Shown: positions 15,360 through 25,120, counted from the stretch's first letter. The stretch: 64,000 bases of DNA from Clostridium zeae (GCF_017312485.1 NZ_BMBA01000001.1:1750396-1814395), one strand, 5' to 3'. The notes: generated from the sequence alone by a model not told the origin. Numbers and translations: made by a program.

Positions 15360-17078
15360 CTGTATTTTATATTTTTCTATCTTTTCATATAAACTAGTAC
15401 GACCTATATCCAAAATTTTTGCTGCTTTCGTTTTATTTCCATCTGCTGCTCTAAGAGCGAGAATAATAGCATTTTTTTCACTTTCTTCTAAGATGTCCTG
15501 AAGCCTTTTAGGAGTTATTGAAACCTTTTTACCTGTAATTTCTTTCGGTAAATCATCTACGTCAATTACGTTACTATCTCCCATAATGTTAATTGCTCTC
15601 TCTAAAATATTTTCTAATTCTCTAACATTACCTTTCCATTCATAGGTTTTAAGATATTCTTCAGCCTCTTTTGACATTCCATTAACTTTCTTATCTAAAC
15701 TCACTGAAAGCTTTTTAATTAGATGGTTAGAAATAAGTATAATATCATTGCCTCTCTCTCTTAAAGGAGGAATTTCAATTGTTACAACATTAAGCCTATA
15801 ATACAGATCTTCACGAAACTTGCCCTCTGAAACTAATCTTTCAAGATTCCTGTTTGTAGCTGCAATTATCCTTATGTTAATCTTCCTGGTTGCAACTCCA
15901 CCAATCTTTTCAACTTCTCTTTCTTGAATCACTCTTAAAAGTTTTACCTGCATATGTAGAGGCATATCTCCTATTTCATCCAAGAATATTGTACCTTCAT
16001 TTGCGATTTCAAACTTTCCGATTTTCCCTTCTTTTCTTGCACCTGTAAAAGCTCCTGCTTCATAGCCAAATAGTTCAGACTCAAGCAAATCGCTTGGAAT
16101 TGCTGCACAGTTGACCTTAACAAATGGCCCCTCATAACGATTACTCTCTGAATGTATAGCATGTGCAAATATTTCCTTACCAGTTCCGCTTTCCCCTAAG
16201 ATAAGTACATTTGAACTAGTATGAGCAGCTTTTTTCACTATGGCCTTAGCTGACTGAATAGCCTCACTTTCCCCTATAATATTTTCAAGGGAGTAGCTAG
16301 CTGTATTAAATTCCTTAAACCTTGATTTATAATTGGCCAATTCTTTTTCTATAGCACTTATCTTCTTGTAAAGACTATTAAGTTCTTTTACATTTCTAAA
16401 TAATACCTTCCCTACAACCCCAATAACTTCTCCATTTTTTATTATAGGTATTCTTGAAGCTATCATATAATTTCCTTTAATCCTATGAAGCTGTGCTACT
16501 TCTTCTTTACCGGTTTCAAGTACTATTGGCATTCTTGTATTCTCTATAACCTCAGTTACATGTCTGCCTATTACATCTTCACTTTTTATTCCTAGAAAAT
16601 CTTTATATGCCTTACTCATCATAGTGATTATTCCATTCTTATCTATAATCACCATACCATCGTAAGCTGTCTCAATTACAGTATTTAATATTTCGCTGCT
16701 GTTTTTCTCTTCATCAAGTTTATGAAGCAGCTCCTTATAATTTGTTATATTATTGAAAATCAGTATTGATCCCTCTAAATTTTCTCCATTACATATAGGT
16801 ATGACATTTAATATTAAACTTAATTCATTTATAACTATAGGCTTTTTAGTTTCTTCTTTTTTAGTTGATAAGAGATAAGGAAGTTCTGGATCAGGTATCA
16901 ATTTATTAATATTTTTCCCCAAACTACTTTTGCAATCTAAGTCAAAGAGAATACTAGCTGCTTCATTGATAAAGAATATCTTATTATTGGTATCAACTAT
17001 AATTATTTCATTAAAGATGTTGTCTAATATTATTTTCAATTCATTAAAATTACTCAAAGATAACGATCGCTTCATCAT
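15354..17078 (-). CDS. Sigma-54-dependent activator, PAS-PAS-AAA-Fis
   Basis: Enhancer-binding protein of 574 aa. Two PAS sensor domains (about 10-115 and 130-235) are followed by a short coiled linker and an AAA+ domain (about 265-490) with Walker A GESGTGK (295-301), the sigma-54 contact loop GAFTGA (342-347) and Walker B GTIFLDE (362-368). A Fis-type helix-turn-helix ends the protein ('GNKTKAAKILDIGRTSLYEK'). There is no receiver domain, so it senses a ligand or redox signal directly through PAS. It almost certainly drives the divergently organised target promoter at 15153-15169, although both genes lie on the same strand. Start ATG-ATG at 17078 with AAGAAGG upstream. Confidence 0.9.
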   Translation of the reverse strand: MMKRSLSLSNFNELKIILDNIFNEIIIVDTNNKIFFINEAASILFDLDCKSSLGKNINKLIPDPELPYLLSTKKEETKKPIVINELSLILNVIPICNGENLEGSILIFNNITNYKELLHKLDEEKNSSEILNTVIETAYDGMVIIDKNGIITMMSKAYKDFLGIKSEDVIGRHVTEVIENTRMPIVLETGKEEVAQLHRIKGNYMIASRIPIIKNGEVIGVVGKVLFRNVKELNSLYKKISAIEKELANYKSRFKEFNTASYSLENIIGESEAIQSAKAIVKKAAHTSSNVLILGESGTGKEIFAHAIHSESNRYEGPFVKVNCAAIPSDLLESELFGYEAGAFTGARKEGKIGKFEIANEGTIFLDEIGDMPLHMQVKLLRVIQEREVEKIGGVATRKINIRIIAATNRNLERLVSEGKFREDLYYRLNVVTIEIPPLRERGNDIILISNHLIKKLSVSLDKKVNGMSKEAEEYLKTYEWKGNVRELENILERAINIMGDSNVIDVDDLPKEITGKKVSITPKRLQDILEESEKNAIILALRAADGNKTKAAKILDIGRTSLYEKIEKYKIQK

Positions 17079-17532
17079 ATACTAGTACCTTCTTTCTTTT
17101 AATTTTTATGCTTTAAAATAGTTTCAAAAAAATATAATAAATAATGATTCTGAATTTTCACCGTGCACAAATTATAGTAGCAAAACTTAGTTTTTCACTG
17201 TGGCTTATAATATTGGCTATATACAAAATATAGAAATAGTATATCCTACACAATTTAAAAACACAAATTTTTACTGAAAGACTTTCAATTATTTATGATA
17301 TCGTTGAGGATGCAAAAAATATTATTAAAAAACACTTGAATCTTAGGATCTCTACATAATATTTTAATGTGAGAAAAGGCTAGGATTTCAAATCAAAATC
17401 CTAGCCCTTCCCTAATACTTACCTACTTAGTTTTATCATAGTTTCCATATGAATTGTGATAGAAAGATGATATAGATAGTATTAAGGTTTTCCTTTTTAT
17501 TAATTATAAATAGATTACTGTTTATTATATGT
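17079..17532. other. AT-rich intergenic region
   Basis: 454 bases upstream of the sigma-54 regulator and downstream of the first COG4705 gene. Apart from the terminator at 17378-17406 I see no gene, motif or recognisable RNA; the regulator's promoter must be here but is not obvious. Confidence 0.5.
17378..17406 (-). terminator. Terminator of the first COG4705 gene
   Basis: GGCTAGGATTT (17378-17388) pairs with AAATCCTAGCC (17396-17406); on the minus strand TTTTCTC follows. The same hairpin recurs, slightly altered, at 24754-24793 behind the GH43 gene. Confidence 0.7.
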
Positions 17533-18306
17533 TTAGCATTTAGCATCTTTATTTGTAATTGCCATGTAACCCACAAGAGCAAGAATTATGATTGTTAAAA
17601 CTAAACTAACCGACCCGGTTCCTAATCCAAGACCTCCTCGCTCATGAGACACTCCCATCCAGTCTGCAAACGAAGCGCCTAATGGTCTTGTAACTATATA
17701 GGCAAACCAGAAAGTGAAAACTTCATTAATTCTAAACACCCAATAGGCTATAGCTGGAATAGCAATTATTATAGCAAACAATATACCTGAAAAGAAGTAG
17801 CCTAAGTTCATTGTTGAGGCAGTCATATCTCCAGCGGCAGTACCAAGTGCAAATGTAGTCAGTATAACAGCCCAATAAAAAAACTCTCTTTTACGAGTAT
17901 ATATACTATGTATTGATAAAGTCTTTTCACTGAAATACCAAATTCCAAAGATAATTCCCAATGTAACTATAAAGAACATTGTTGAAATAACATACGGAAT
18001 TCCAAATCCAACATGTACAACATCCGCGGCCATAGTACCAAAAATGCTTACCATAACTACATTTAACCAGTATATCCATGGTACATATCGACGTACTGAG
18101 AACTGCAGAACTAATGAAACTGCAAGACACCCCCCCGCAATACTAACCGCTATTACAGGATCTATATGATTTACAAAGTAGTCCGATGCTACCTCGCCCA
18201 TTCCAGTGGTTAGTACCTTAATAATCCAGAAAAAAATTGTAATTTCCGGAACCTTGTTAAGTATAGGCTTTACATTATTTATAGTATGTGAAAAATTTTT
18301 ACTCAT
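17533..18306 (-). CDS. COG4705 membrane protein (short form)
   Basis: A 257-aa polytopic membrane protein of the uncharacterised COG4705 family, recognised from 'KVPEITIFFWIIKVLTTGMG'. Four similar segments recur, each with a conserved acidic residue inside or beside a membrane helix: 'GMGEVASDYF', 'FGTMAADVV', 'LGTAAGDMTA' and 'RPLGASFADWM'. This suggests a four-fold internal repeat, perhaps an ion or solute path (inference). The function is unknown. AAAGGAAAA lies upstream of the start at 18306. The long paralog at 18562 lies just upstream. Confidence 0.75.
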   Translation of the reverse strand: MSKNFSHTINNVKPILNKVPEITIFFWIIKVLTTGMGEVASDYFVNHIDPVIAVSIAGGCLAVSLVLQFSVRRYVPWIYWLNVVMVSIFGTMAADVVHVGFGIPYVISTMFFIVTLGIIFGIWYFSEKTLSIHSIYTRKREFFYWAVILTTFALGTAAGDMTASTMNLGYFFSGILFAIIIAIPAIAYWVFRINEVFTFWFAYIVTRPLGASFADWMGVSHERGGLGLGTGSVSLVLTIIILALVGYMAITNKDAKC

Positions 18307-18322
18307 ATGCTAAATTTTCCTT

Positions 18323-18575
18323 TCAATTAAGTTCCATATTTCGTTCTTCTAATTCTTGATTCTTTTTATACGATTCTTCAATATGAATTTTATTTTCGGT
18401 GTGTTTAAAAATTAATTCTGGTAGCCAAGCTATTCTTAGAATTCTACAGTAATTTATATATAAGATTACATGTCGTAAAATAGGAATTAGATTATAGTTG
18501 AAAGTATTGTTACAAGCAAATCTGGAAAAGAGCTTATATTTTTTCCTTATTCCTAATTTTTTTATGATTGCATAG
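18323..18575 (-). pseudogene. Unidentified ORF remnant between the COG4705 genes
   Basis: An open minus-strand frame without a credible start ends at a TGA (18323-18325). It encodes a basic, helical stretch including 'RILRIAWLPELIFKHTENK' and a charged tail 'EESYKKNQELEERNMELN'. The residue pattern looks like real protein, possibly the end of a membrane or sensor protein. I cannot assign it. It fills most of the gap between the two COG4705 genes. Confidence 0.3.
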
Positions 18576-20157
18576 CGGAAATTGAAGCTTCCAAAGCAGA
18601 TTTACAGGCGGCTTGTTTTGGATTACTTGATCTCAGCTGTGACAATACTTTATCAATTGTACCATCAATCTGAGTCCACTTTTCAGGATTCTTAGTCTGA
18701 ATATTCGCTTGCGCATTGTCCCATGCAGTTTCCAAATCCTTTACCCGTGTTTTTGCTCCAGCTAAATCACCGTTATTGACAAGAGCCAAGGCGTCCTTTT
18801 CAATCTTTATAAAACTTGATAAATCACCAAGTGGCGATGTTTTGGGTGTGTTAGAAGTTGAACTTTGAGTCGGTTGCTGTGTTGATGTTGACTCCGGAGT
18901 CTGTGTCTTAGCTGGTGGAATTTGTACTTCCTCCTGTGAAGTCTGTGTTTTAGCCGGCGATGTGCTATTTATTTTTGTAAGCACTGCAAGCGAATTGTCA
19001 ATCACCGACTTACATTTTTCGATATCGGTGGTTGTTCGTACAGCCGTTAATACTTGATCAAATGTCGTATCAATTTCTGTCCACTGGCTTTGGTTTTGCG
19101 GGCGAAGTGTGCCTTCCTGAGAATCCCAATCATGTTCAAGAGTATCTGCCTTTGCTCTAGCATCTTTAAAGTCGTTTGCTGCGACATAACCTCTCATATC
19201 ATTTTCTGTGCTGATAAATCCTGCAAGTTCGCCCGATAAATCTTTTTTATCTCCAACGTATTTGTTATGCTTGCTTGCATATGTGCCTATAAAAATTCCT
19301 GCAAAAACAAATACTAAAGCCATTACACAAACTTGAACAGCTAACCTCTTTGATGTTGCACGATTTTCATTTACCTGTGTTTTCTCGTTTTCAACCTTAT
19401 CTCTTTTGGTAAATGACAAAAACAGCACTACGGCTAAAATTGCAGTAAGGAAAATGATGCTTGTTACAGTTGCCCCAAGACCAAGACCACCTAAGCTTTT
19501 GGGTTGAGACATAAAGTCACCTAGCGACGCACCCAGCGGACGTGTTAAAACATAAGCAATCCAAAAGGTTAATATAGAATCAAACTTGAAATATTTTGCA
19601 GCTATAAAAACGCAAGCAATGATTGTAACTACAATAAGCCCAGTAAGAGTGTACCCAAGCGCTAATTCTTCAGCTACATAATCCCCGACTGCAGTACCAA
19701 GTGCAAATGTAAAGAGTATTGCAAGCCAGTAAAAAGCTTCTCTCTTTGACGTATAAATAGAGTGGATTGAAAGTGTTTTTTCACTCATAAACCACAGTAC
19801 AAATGTTGCGGCTAAAAGAATTGTGAACATAATTACACTTGTTGTAAGCTTAACATTCATATTTTCAACCATATTATCGGTTATTAATGTTCCGAAAACA
19901 CTAATCAGAACCACAGTAAGCCAATAAATGACGGGAATATATTTCTTTGTTCTAAATTGAATAAACAAGACAATGGCAAAAGCTACCCCCATAATAACTG
20001 ATGTTAATGTTAATCCCAAGCCAAGATTGATGTTCAAGAAGTCAGCAAAGGTTTCGCCAACTGTTGTACACAAAATCTTGATTATCCAGAAGAAAATTGT
20101 AACTTCAGGTACCTTGCTAAGTAAAATCTTCGTTTTATTTTTGTTTGTTAGATCCAT
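18562..20157 (-). CDS. COG4705 membrane protein with duplicated extracytoplasmic domain
   Basis: A 531-aa protein. Residues 1 to about 255 form the COG4705 membrane domain with the same four acid-bearing repeats ('TTVGETFADFL', 'FGTLITDNM', 'LGTAVGDYVAEE', 'RPLGASLGDFM'). An extra membrane helix follows ('VCVMALVFVFAGIFIGTY'). The exported C-terminal half holds two copies of a roughly 80-residue helical unit containing 'A...W......L...N...WT.ID...D.VL', separated by a Thr/Ser/Pro/Gln-rich linker. I chose the start at 20157 (AAAGGTAGG upstream); an ATG at 20211 lacks a ribosome site. Function unknown. Confidence 0.75.
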   Translation of the reverse strand: MDLTNKNKTKILLSKVPEVTIFFWIIKILCTTVGETFADFLNINLGLGLTLTSVIMGVAFAIVLFIQFRTKKYIPVIYWLTVVLISVFGTLITDNMVENMNVKLTTSVIMFTILLAATFVLWFMSEKTLSIHSIYTSKREAFYWLAILFTFALGTAVGDYVAEELALGYTLTGLIVVTIIACVFIAAKYFKFDSILTFWIAYVLTRPLGASLGDFMSQPKSLGGLGLGATVTSIIFLTAILAVVLFLSFTKRDKVENEKTQVNENRATSKRLAVQVCVMALVFVFAGIFIGTYASKHNKYVGDKKDLSGELAGFISTENDMRGYVAANDFKDARAKADTLEHDWDSQEGTLRPQNQSQWTEIDTTFDQVLTAVRTTTDIEKCKSVIDNSLAVLTKINSTSPAKTQTSQEEVQIPPAKTQTPESTSTQQPTQSSTSNTPKTSPLGDLSSFIKIEKDALALVNNGDLAGAKTRVKDLETAWDNAQANIQTKNPEKWTQIDGTIDKVLSQLRSSNPKQAACKSALEASISAMQS

Positions 20158-20738
20158 TTCAAATGATCCTACCTTTCCTATTGTTGTTCCATATCCATCA
20201 CTATAATTCATTTAAAGTATGGCTTTTCTGTTTGTTTTTATCCTATTTATTGTGCTTCTCTCCTATTACTAATCCGTACTTGTCAATCAGAAAAACAAAT
20301 TACACATGTATCATATTATTGGAGTACCTATATTTAAAGCTTTGCTGTTGCTTTTTCTACTATAAACTCTGCTCATTAAAATCCTATTAAAATTTCATTA
20401 AAAAATTCTTTGATAGATATTAGAAACTATCCAATATCATTAAATAAGTCGAACTAAGTAAAATGTTATTTAGTTAAGAAAGGATGTGTCCAAAATATTG
20501 ACATAAGACCATTATTTACTTTAGATTAGTATAAAATATATTCACACTTTTATCTGTATAAAATTCTAATTTAGTTGTTTTCATGCAAAATAAATAATAT
20601 AATTATATAGTAATATCTAAAACATTTTAATAAATTCTATAATATACGTAATATTTAAAACACTTTATAAAAATATATAACATTAATTGTTTTTGATATT
20701 CAATCTGGTAAAAATCAAAATATACAGGGGGGATTTAT
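20158..20738. other. AT-rich divergent intergenic region
   Basis: 581 bases between the COG4705 gene and the GH43 gene. A possible promoter for the GH43 gene is TTGACA (20498-20503), 17 bases, TTAGAT (20521-20526), followed by a long AT-rich leader. GGGGGGA precedes the TTG start. I see no riboswitch and no gene. Confidence 0.4.
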
Positions 20739-23700
20739 TTGTTAACAAAAACTTTGACGAGATTGACATCAAAGCTAGCTTTAAGTTTAACAAAAACTAA
20801 ATCGTTTTCAAAATGGTTTGGTAGAAGCGTGAAAAAAGGAATAGCCGTATGGTTAACGGCTACGATGATATTAACTCCGATTCAAGGATTTAATGTTATG
20901 GCGTCTACAACAGATCAAACTACAACCTTAACTGATGCGGATCTAGCATCAGCATATTCAAAAATATCTGTAGATCGTGTATCTGTGCATGACCCTTCAA
21001 TTATTTCAGACGGAAAAGGAACCTACTATATTTTTGGATCACATTTAGCTTTTGCTAAATCAACGGACTTAAAAAACTGGACACCATTTACAAACAACAT
21101 TACTTCAAATTATAAAACTTTATTTGCTAAAGAATTTAATTGGGCTAAAATGGGTGACAGTGTATATGATCCATCCGGAAATATGTGGGCTCCTGATGTT
21201 ATTTATAACCCTACTTTAAACAAATGGTGTATGTATATGAGTATCAACGGTTGTTCATGGAATTCATCTATTGCACTGCTTACAGCAGATAGCTTAGATG
21301 GAGATTGGACTTATGTAGGAACTGTTATTTATTCAGGCTTTACTGATGCAAATAATAATCATGATTTTGCAAACACTGATTTTACAACAGTGACAGGACT
21401 TACTACACTTCCAAGCAGATATATTTCAAATAAATATACCTGTTCAGATAATTCAACAACTACTGAAACAACCACATGGAATAATAGTTATGGCGCACAT
21501 GCTATTGACCCTACTGCTTTTTACGGCCAAGATAGAAAGCTTTACATGACCTATGGTTCTTGGTCAGGCGGTATATATATTATTCAGCTTGATTCAGCAT
21601 CAGGTTTAAGAGATACCGCTGCTACCTATAGCTATTCTGCAGGTAACTCTGATCCATACATGGGAATCAAACTTGCAGGTGGAAGTGGTACTTCCGGGGA
21701 AGCTTCCTATGTTCAATATATTGATGGATATTATTATTTGTTTATATCAGATGGTGGACTTGTAGCAAAAGGCGGTTACAATGTTAGAGCCTACAAAGCT
21801 TCTAATCCAGAAGGTCCATATACAGATGTATCTGGTCAATCACCAAAATACTCTACTTATACTGTAAATACCAATAATGATGTTGGTACAAGGCTAATGT
21901 CTTATTATAAATGGAATTATCAAAAATATGCTCAAGTAGCTCAAGGACATAACTCAGCTTTTGTTGATTCTGATGGAAAGTCATATATTGTTTACCATAC
22001 AAGAACAAATGATGGTTCAGAAGGATTTACTGACAGAGTACATCAATTATTTACAACAAAAAATCATTTCCTAGTAGAAGCTCCATTTGAATACAACGGA
22101 GAAACTGTTTCAAAAACAGGCTATGTAGCTTCTAGTGTTACTGGTTCTTATGAAGTTATTTTACAGAAACAGAATATTAATTATTCAAACCTTGAATATT
22201 GCAGTGGTCAAAATATGACTTTAAATTCAGATGGTACTATTTCAGGTGATTACACAGGAACATGGACAATGGATGCCAATTCACCTTATGTTACATTAAA
22301 TGTTGGTGGAACTACTTATGAAGGTCTTTTTGTTGAACAAACAATTGAGGGAACCAATGTAAATACAATGGCATTTACTGTAGTTGGAACAAATGATGTA
22401 TGCATATGGGGAGCCAAATATCCATCTGATGAAGCTTCAATTGCAATGGCAAAGGATAACCTTTCAGTTACTTCTGAAACTTATTCAGATATAACGCTTC
22501 CTACAGCAAGTGTGTTTGGTGCAACAGTGAGCTGGTCCTCATCAAATACAACTGTTATTGGAAATGACGGAAAAGTAACTACTCCAGCAGAAGATACTAA
22601 TGTTACTATGACTGCAACAATATCAAAAAATAATAAGGTATATACTAAGGGCTTTAATGTATTAGTTCATAAGGCTATTAAAAATGATAGCACAATGCAA
22701 GTGCTTGGCTCTGCTTTTGTAAACGATCCTCAGGATTTGACAACAAAATTAGACGGTAGCTTGTCTATTGCGAATCCTTATAGCTCAGTTCCTAATCTTG
22801 ATGTATCAAAAGGCATAAAGATTAAATTCGATGTTCAGTCTACTGGAACAAAAAATGTACTTGGAACTATTATTTCCTTTATGGATGGTGGAAATGGAAA
22901 ACTTTATTTCACGCCAGGCTCTTATTTAGGATATAACGCTTTAGGCGGATTTTATGATGCAAATCTTCACAACTATGGAATGGCTACTGATTTTCTTGGA
23001 GATTCAAAAGATACTGTAGAAATTTCACTTACTACAAAAGGTTTTGAAGTGGATGTTAATGGAGTTAAAGCCTATGACCAATCAATAATAGGTGATTCAA
23101 CCAAAGGCGCTGGAACATTATCAGATTACTATAATGTATTAACTTGGATTTCTACAACTTCTAATAAGGTGTACTTTGGTAAGGGTTCATGGTGGACAGA
23201 TCAAGCAGCTAACTGCACTATAAGCAATGTATATTTCTATGGTTATCTTTTACAAACAACTAAAATGATGACTGATGCTAACGGTACGCAGGTTGTAAGT
23301 TCAGCTTTTATAAATCAACCTCAAGATTTAACAACAAGGGCAGACGGTACTTTGTCTATGAAAAACCCTTATAAAATGATTTCTAATATTGATGCCTCTA
23401 AGGGTATAAAGATTAAGTTTGATGTACAATCTACCGGAGTAAAAAATGCACTTGGAACTATTATTTCTTTCTTGGGCAATGGCGGAACAAACGGGAGATT
23501 ATATTTCACACCAGGTTCTTATTTAGGATATAACGCATTAGGCGGCTGGTATGATGCAAATGTTTCTAACTATAAAATGGTAACAGATTATATCGGAGAT
23601 TCAAAAGCAACTGTAGAAATATCTATCACTGCAACAGGCTTTGAAGTAGCTGTAAATGGTGTAAAAGCATATGACCAATCCATATTAAGCGATTCCACAA

Positions 23701-24746
23701 AGGGAGCAGGTACACTAACAGATTACAGTAAGGTATTAACTTGGCTTACTTCTTCAGCTAATGATATATATTTTGGTAAAGGTTCATGGTGGACAGACCA
23801 GGCAAACTGCTCTATAAGCAATGTATACTTCTATGGTTATATAGCTGATGACTCTTCACCTACAGCAATATTAAGTAATGCAACTTATACCTATGACGGA
23901 ACAGCAAAGACTCCAACAGTTACAGTAACAGATGGTTCTAAGGTTCTTATAAAAGGAACAGATTATACAGTTACTTATATTGATAATACAAATATAGGAA
24001 CAGCCACAGCAACAATCGCAGGAAAAGGCAATTATACAGGAACAATAACAAAAACCTTTGCTATTACTTCAAAAGATATCACCTCATCGGAAGTAACCTT
24101 AGATAGTTATTCTTACGATTATGATGGAACAGCAAAGATTTCAGTGGTTACAGTAAAAGACGAAACCAAAACTCTTGTAGCAGGAACGGATTATACAGTT
24201 GCCTACACTGATAATATAAATCCAGGAACAGCCACTGTAACTATTACAGGAATAGGAATCTACTCAGGAACTTTAACAGAAAACTTTTTAATTAACCCTA
24301 AAGACAGCAGTAAATTAAAAGTAAAATCTGAAAACTCGTGCTATATATATGATGGTACAGCTAAAACTACAAGGGTTAGTGTAAAAGACAAAAATAAAAC
24401 TCTTGTAGAAGGCACAGATTATACAGTTACTTATATTGATAATATAAGTGCAGGAATTGCAAAAATAATAGTTACAGGAAAAGGAGGTTATACAGAAGTA
24501 ATAACCAAAAGCTTTATCATTAAACCTAAGAAAGTCTGCAAATTATCAGTAAGCTTAGGAACTTCTACTAACATCTATGACGGAAAGGTTATTGTAAAGG
24601 ATGGAGACATCACTTTGATAGAAGGAAAAGATTATACAACAAGCTATTCTTATAATTCAAAAGCAAGAACCACAAAAGTAACTATTACCGGAAAAGGAAA
24701 CTATATAGGAAGTATAACAAAGGTATTTTCAATTAAAACTAAATAA
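20739..24746 (+). CDS. Secreted GH43 arabinanase-like multidomain protein
   Basis: 1335 aa with a long N-terminal signal peptide (cleavage near 'FNVMA', residue 55). The GH43 five-blade propeller spans about 78-460, with catalytic base D85 ('VHDPS'), pKa modulator D257 ('AIDP') and general acid E321 ('GEASY'); 'GHNSAF...YHTR' is also present. This matches endo-1,5-alpha-L-arabinanase. A beta-barrel C-terminal GH43 domain follows (about 470-555), then an atrophied Ig-like domain (about 560-650), two near-identical domains of about 180 residues (about 655-840 and 850-1033), and four Ig-like repeats with 'YDGTAKTP...GTDYTVTY' (about 1041-1335). It starts with TTG at 20739 after AGGGGGGA. It probably degrades pectic arabinan outside the cell. 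Confidence 0.85.
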   Translation: MLTKTLTRLTSKLALSLTKTKSFSKWFGRSVKKGIAVWLTATMILTPIQGFNVMASTTDQTTTLTDADLASAYSKISVDRVSVHDPSIISDGKGTYYIFGSHLAFAKSTDLKNWTPFTNNITSNYKTLFAKEFNWAKMGDSVYDPSGNMWAPDVIYNPTLNKWCMYMSINGCSWNSSIALLTADSLDGDWTYVGTVIYSGFTDANNNHDFANTDFTTVTGLTTLPSRYISNKYTCSDNSTTTETTTWNNSYGAHAIDPTAFYGQDRKLYMTYGSWSGGIYIIQLDSASGLRDTAATYSYSAGNSDPYMGIKLAGGSGTSGEASYVQYIDGYYYLFISDGGLVAKGGYNVRAYKASNPEGPYTDVSGQSPKYSTYTVNTNNDVGTRLMSYYKWNYQKYAQVAQGHNSAFVDSDGKSYIVYHTRTNDGSEGFTDRVHQLFTTKNHFLVEAPFEYNGETVSKTGYVASSVTGSYEVILQKQNINYSNLEYCSGQNMTLNSDGTISGDYTGTWTMDANSPYVTLNVGGTTYEGLFVEQTIEGTNVNTMAFTVVGTNDVCIWGAKYPSDEASIAMAKDNLSVTSETYSDITLPTASVFGATVSWSSSNTTVIGNDGKVTTPAEDTNVTMTATISKNNKVYTKGFNVLVHKAIKNDSTMQVLGSAFVNDPQDLTTKLDGSLSIANPYSSVPNLDVSKGIKIKFDVQSTGTKNVLGTIISFMDGGNGKLYFTPGSYLGYNALGGFYDANLHNYGMATDFLGDSKDTVEISLTTKGFEVDVNGVKAYDQSIIGDSTKGAGTLSDYYNVLTWISTTSNKVYFGKGSWWTDQAANCTISNVYFYGYLLQTTKMMTDANGTQVVSSAFINQPQDLTTRADGTLSMKNPYKMISNIDASKGIKIKFDVQSTGVKNALGTIISFLGNGGTNGRLYFTPGSYLGYNALGGWYDANVSNYKMVTDYIGDSKATVEISITATGFEVAVNGVKAYDQSILSDSTKGAGTLTDYSKVLTWLTSSANDIYFGKGSWWTDQANCSISNVYFYGYIADDSSPTAILSNATYTYDGTAKTPTVTVTDGSKVLIKGTDYTVTYIDNTNIGTATATIAGKGNYTGTITKTFAITSKDITSSEVTLDSYSYDYDGTAKISVVTVKDETKTLVAGTDYTVAYTDNINPGTATVTITGIGIYSGTLTENFLINPKDSSKLKVKSENSCYIYDGTAKTTRVSVKDKNKTLVEGTDYTVTYIDNISAGIAKIIVTGKGGYTEVITKSFIIKPKKVCKLSVSLGTSTNIYDGKVIVKDGDITLIEGKDYTTSYSYNSKARTTKVTITGKGNYIGSITKVFSIKTK
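22690..23850 (+). repeat. Tandem duplication inside the GH43 gene
   Basis: Two in-frame copies (about 22690-23260 and 23275-23850) encode closely similar domains sharing 'PQDLTT', 'SKGIKIKFDVQSTG', 'LYFTPGSYLGYNALGG', 'VNGVKAYDQSI' and 'YFGKGSWWTDQA'. The fold looks like a lectin or concanavalin-type binding module; I do not recognise a named family. The similarity suggests a recent or homogenised duplication. Confidence 0.75.
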
Positions 24747-24753
24747 GAGTATC

Positions 24754-24793
24754 AAAAAAGGCTAGGATTTTAAATTAAAATCTTAGCCTTTTT
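24754..24793 (+). terminator. Terminator of the GH43 gene
   Basis: AAAAAGGCTAGGATTTT pairs with AAAATCTTAGCCTTTTT (one G-U pair), followed by CTAAT. It closely resembles the hairpin at 17378-17406. Confidence 0.8.
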
Positions 24794-25120
24794 CTAATAT
24801 TTAAATGATAAAATCTTCCAAAACAGTTTTCATAACAGGTATAAGATTTATAGTATAAGCAAGAGCTAGATCTTATTTTTTGTGTACTTTATATATTTTT
24901 AACATGATTTAAATCGATGTTAAGATTTTTACTGACTTCCAAAATTAAGTGCTCACTTCACTTAATTTATATTGATAATTCTTTCTAAACATACACTATA
25001 TCTTCAAATTAACTCCACCCTCATAGCAGGTGGAGTTTGACTTCGCACATACTTCGTTTCTCTGTTGAGAAACTCGTATAAATGTGCTCAGCAGACTAAA
25101 TCCCAATAATGCAAAAATGA
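24794..25120. other. Intergenic region between convergent glycanase genes
   Basis: Mostly AT-rich. It contains the hairpin AACTCCACC-TCATAGCAG-GGTGGAGTT (about 25011-25039), whose stem and loop resemble those seen at ends of IS200/IS605-type elements in clostridia. No transposase is present. Nothing else is recognisable. Confidence 0.35.
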
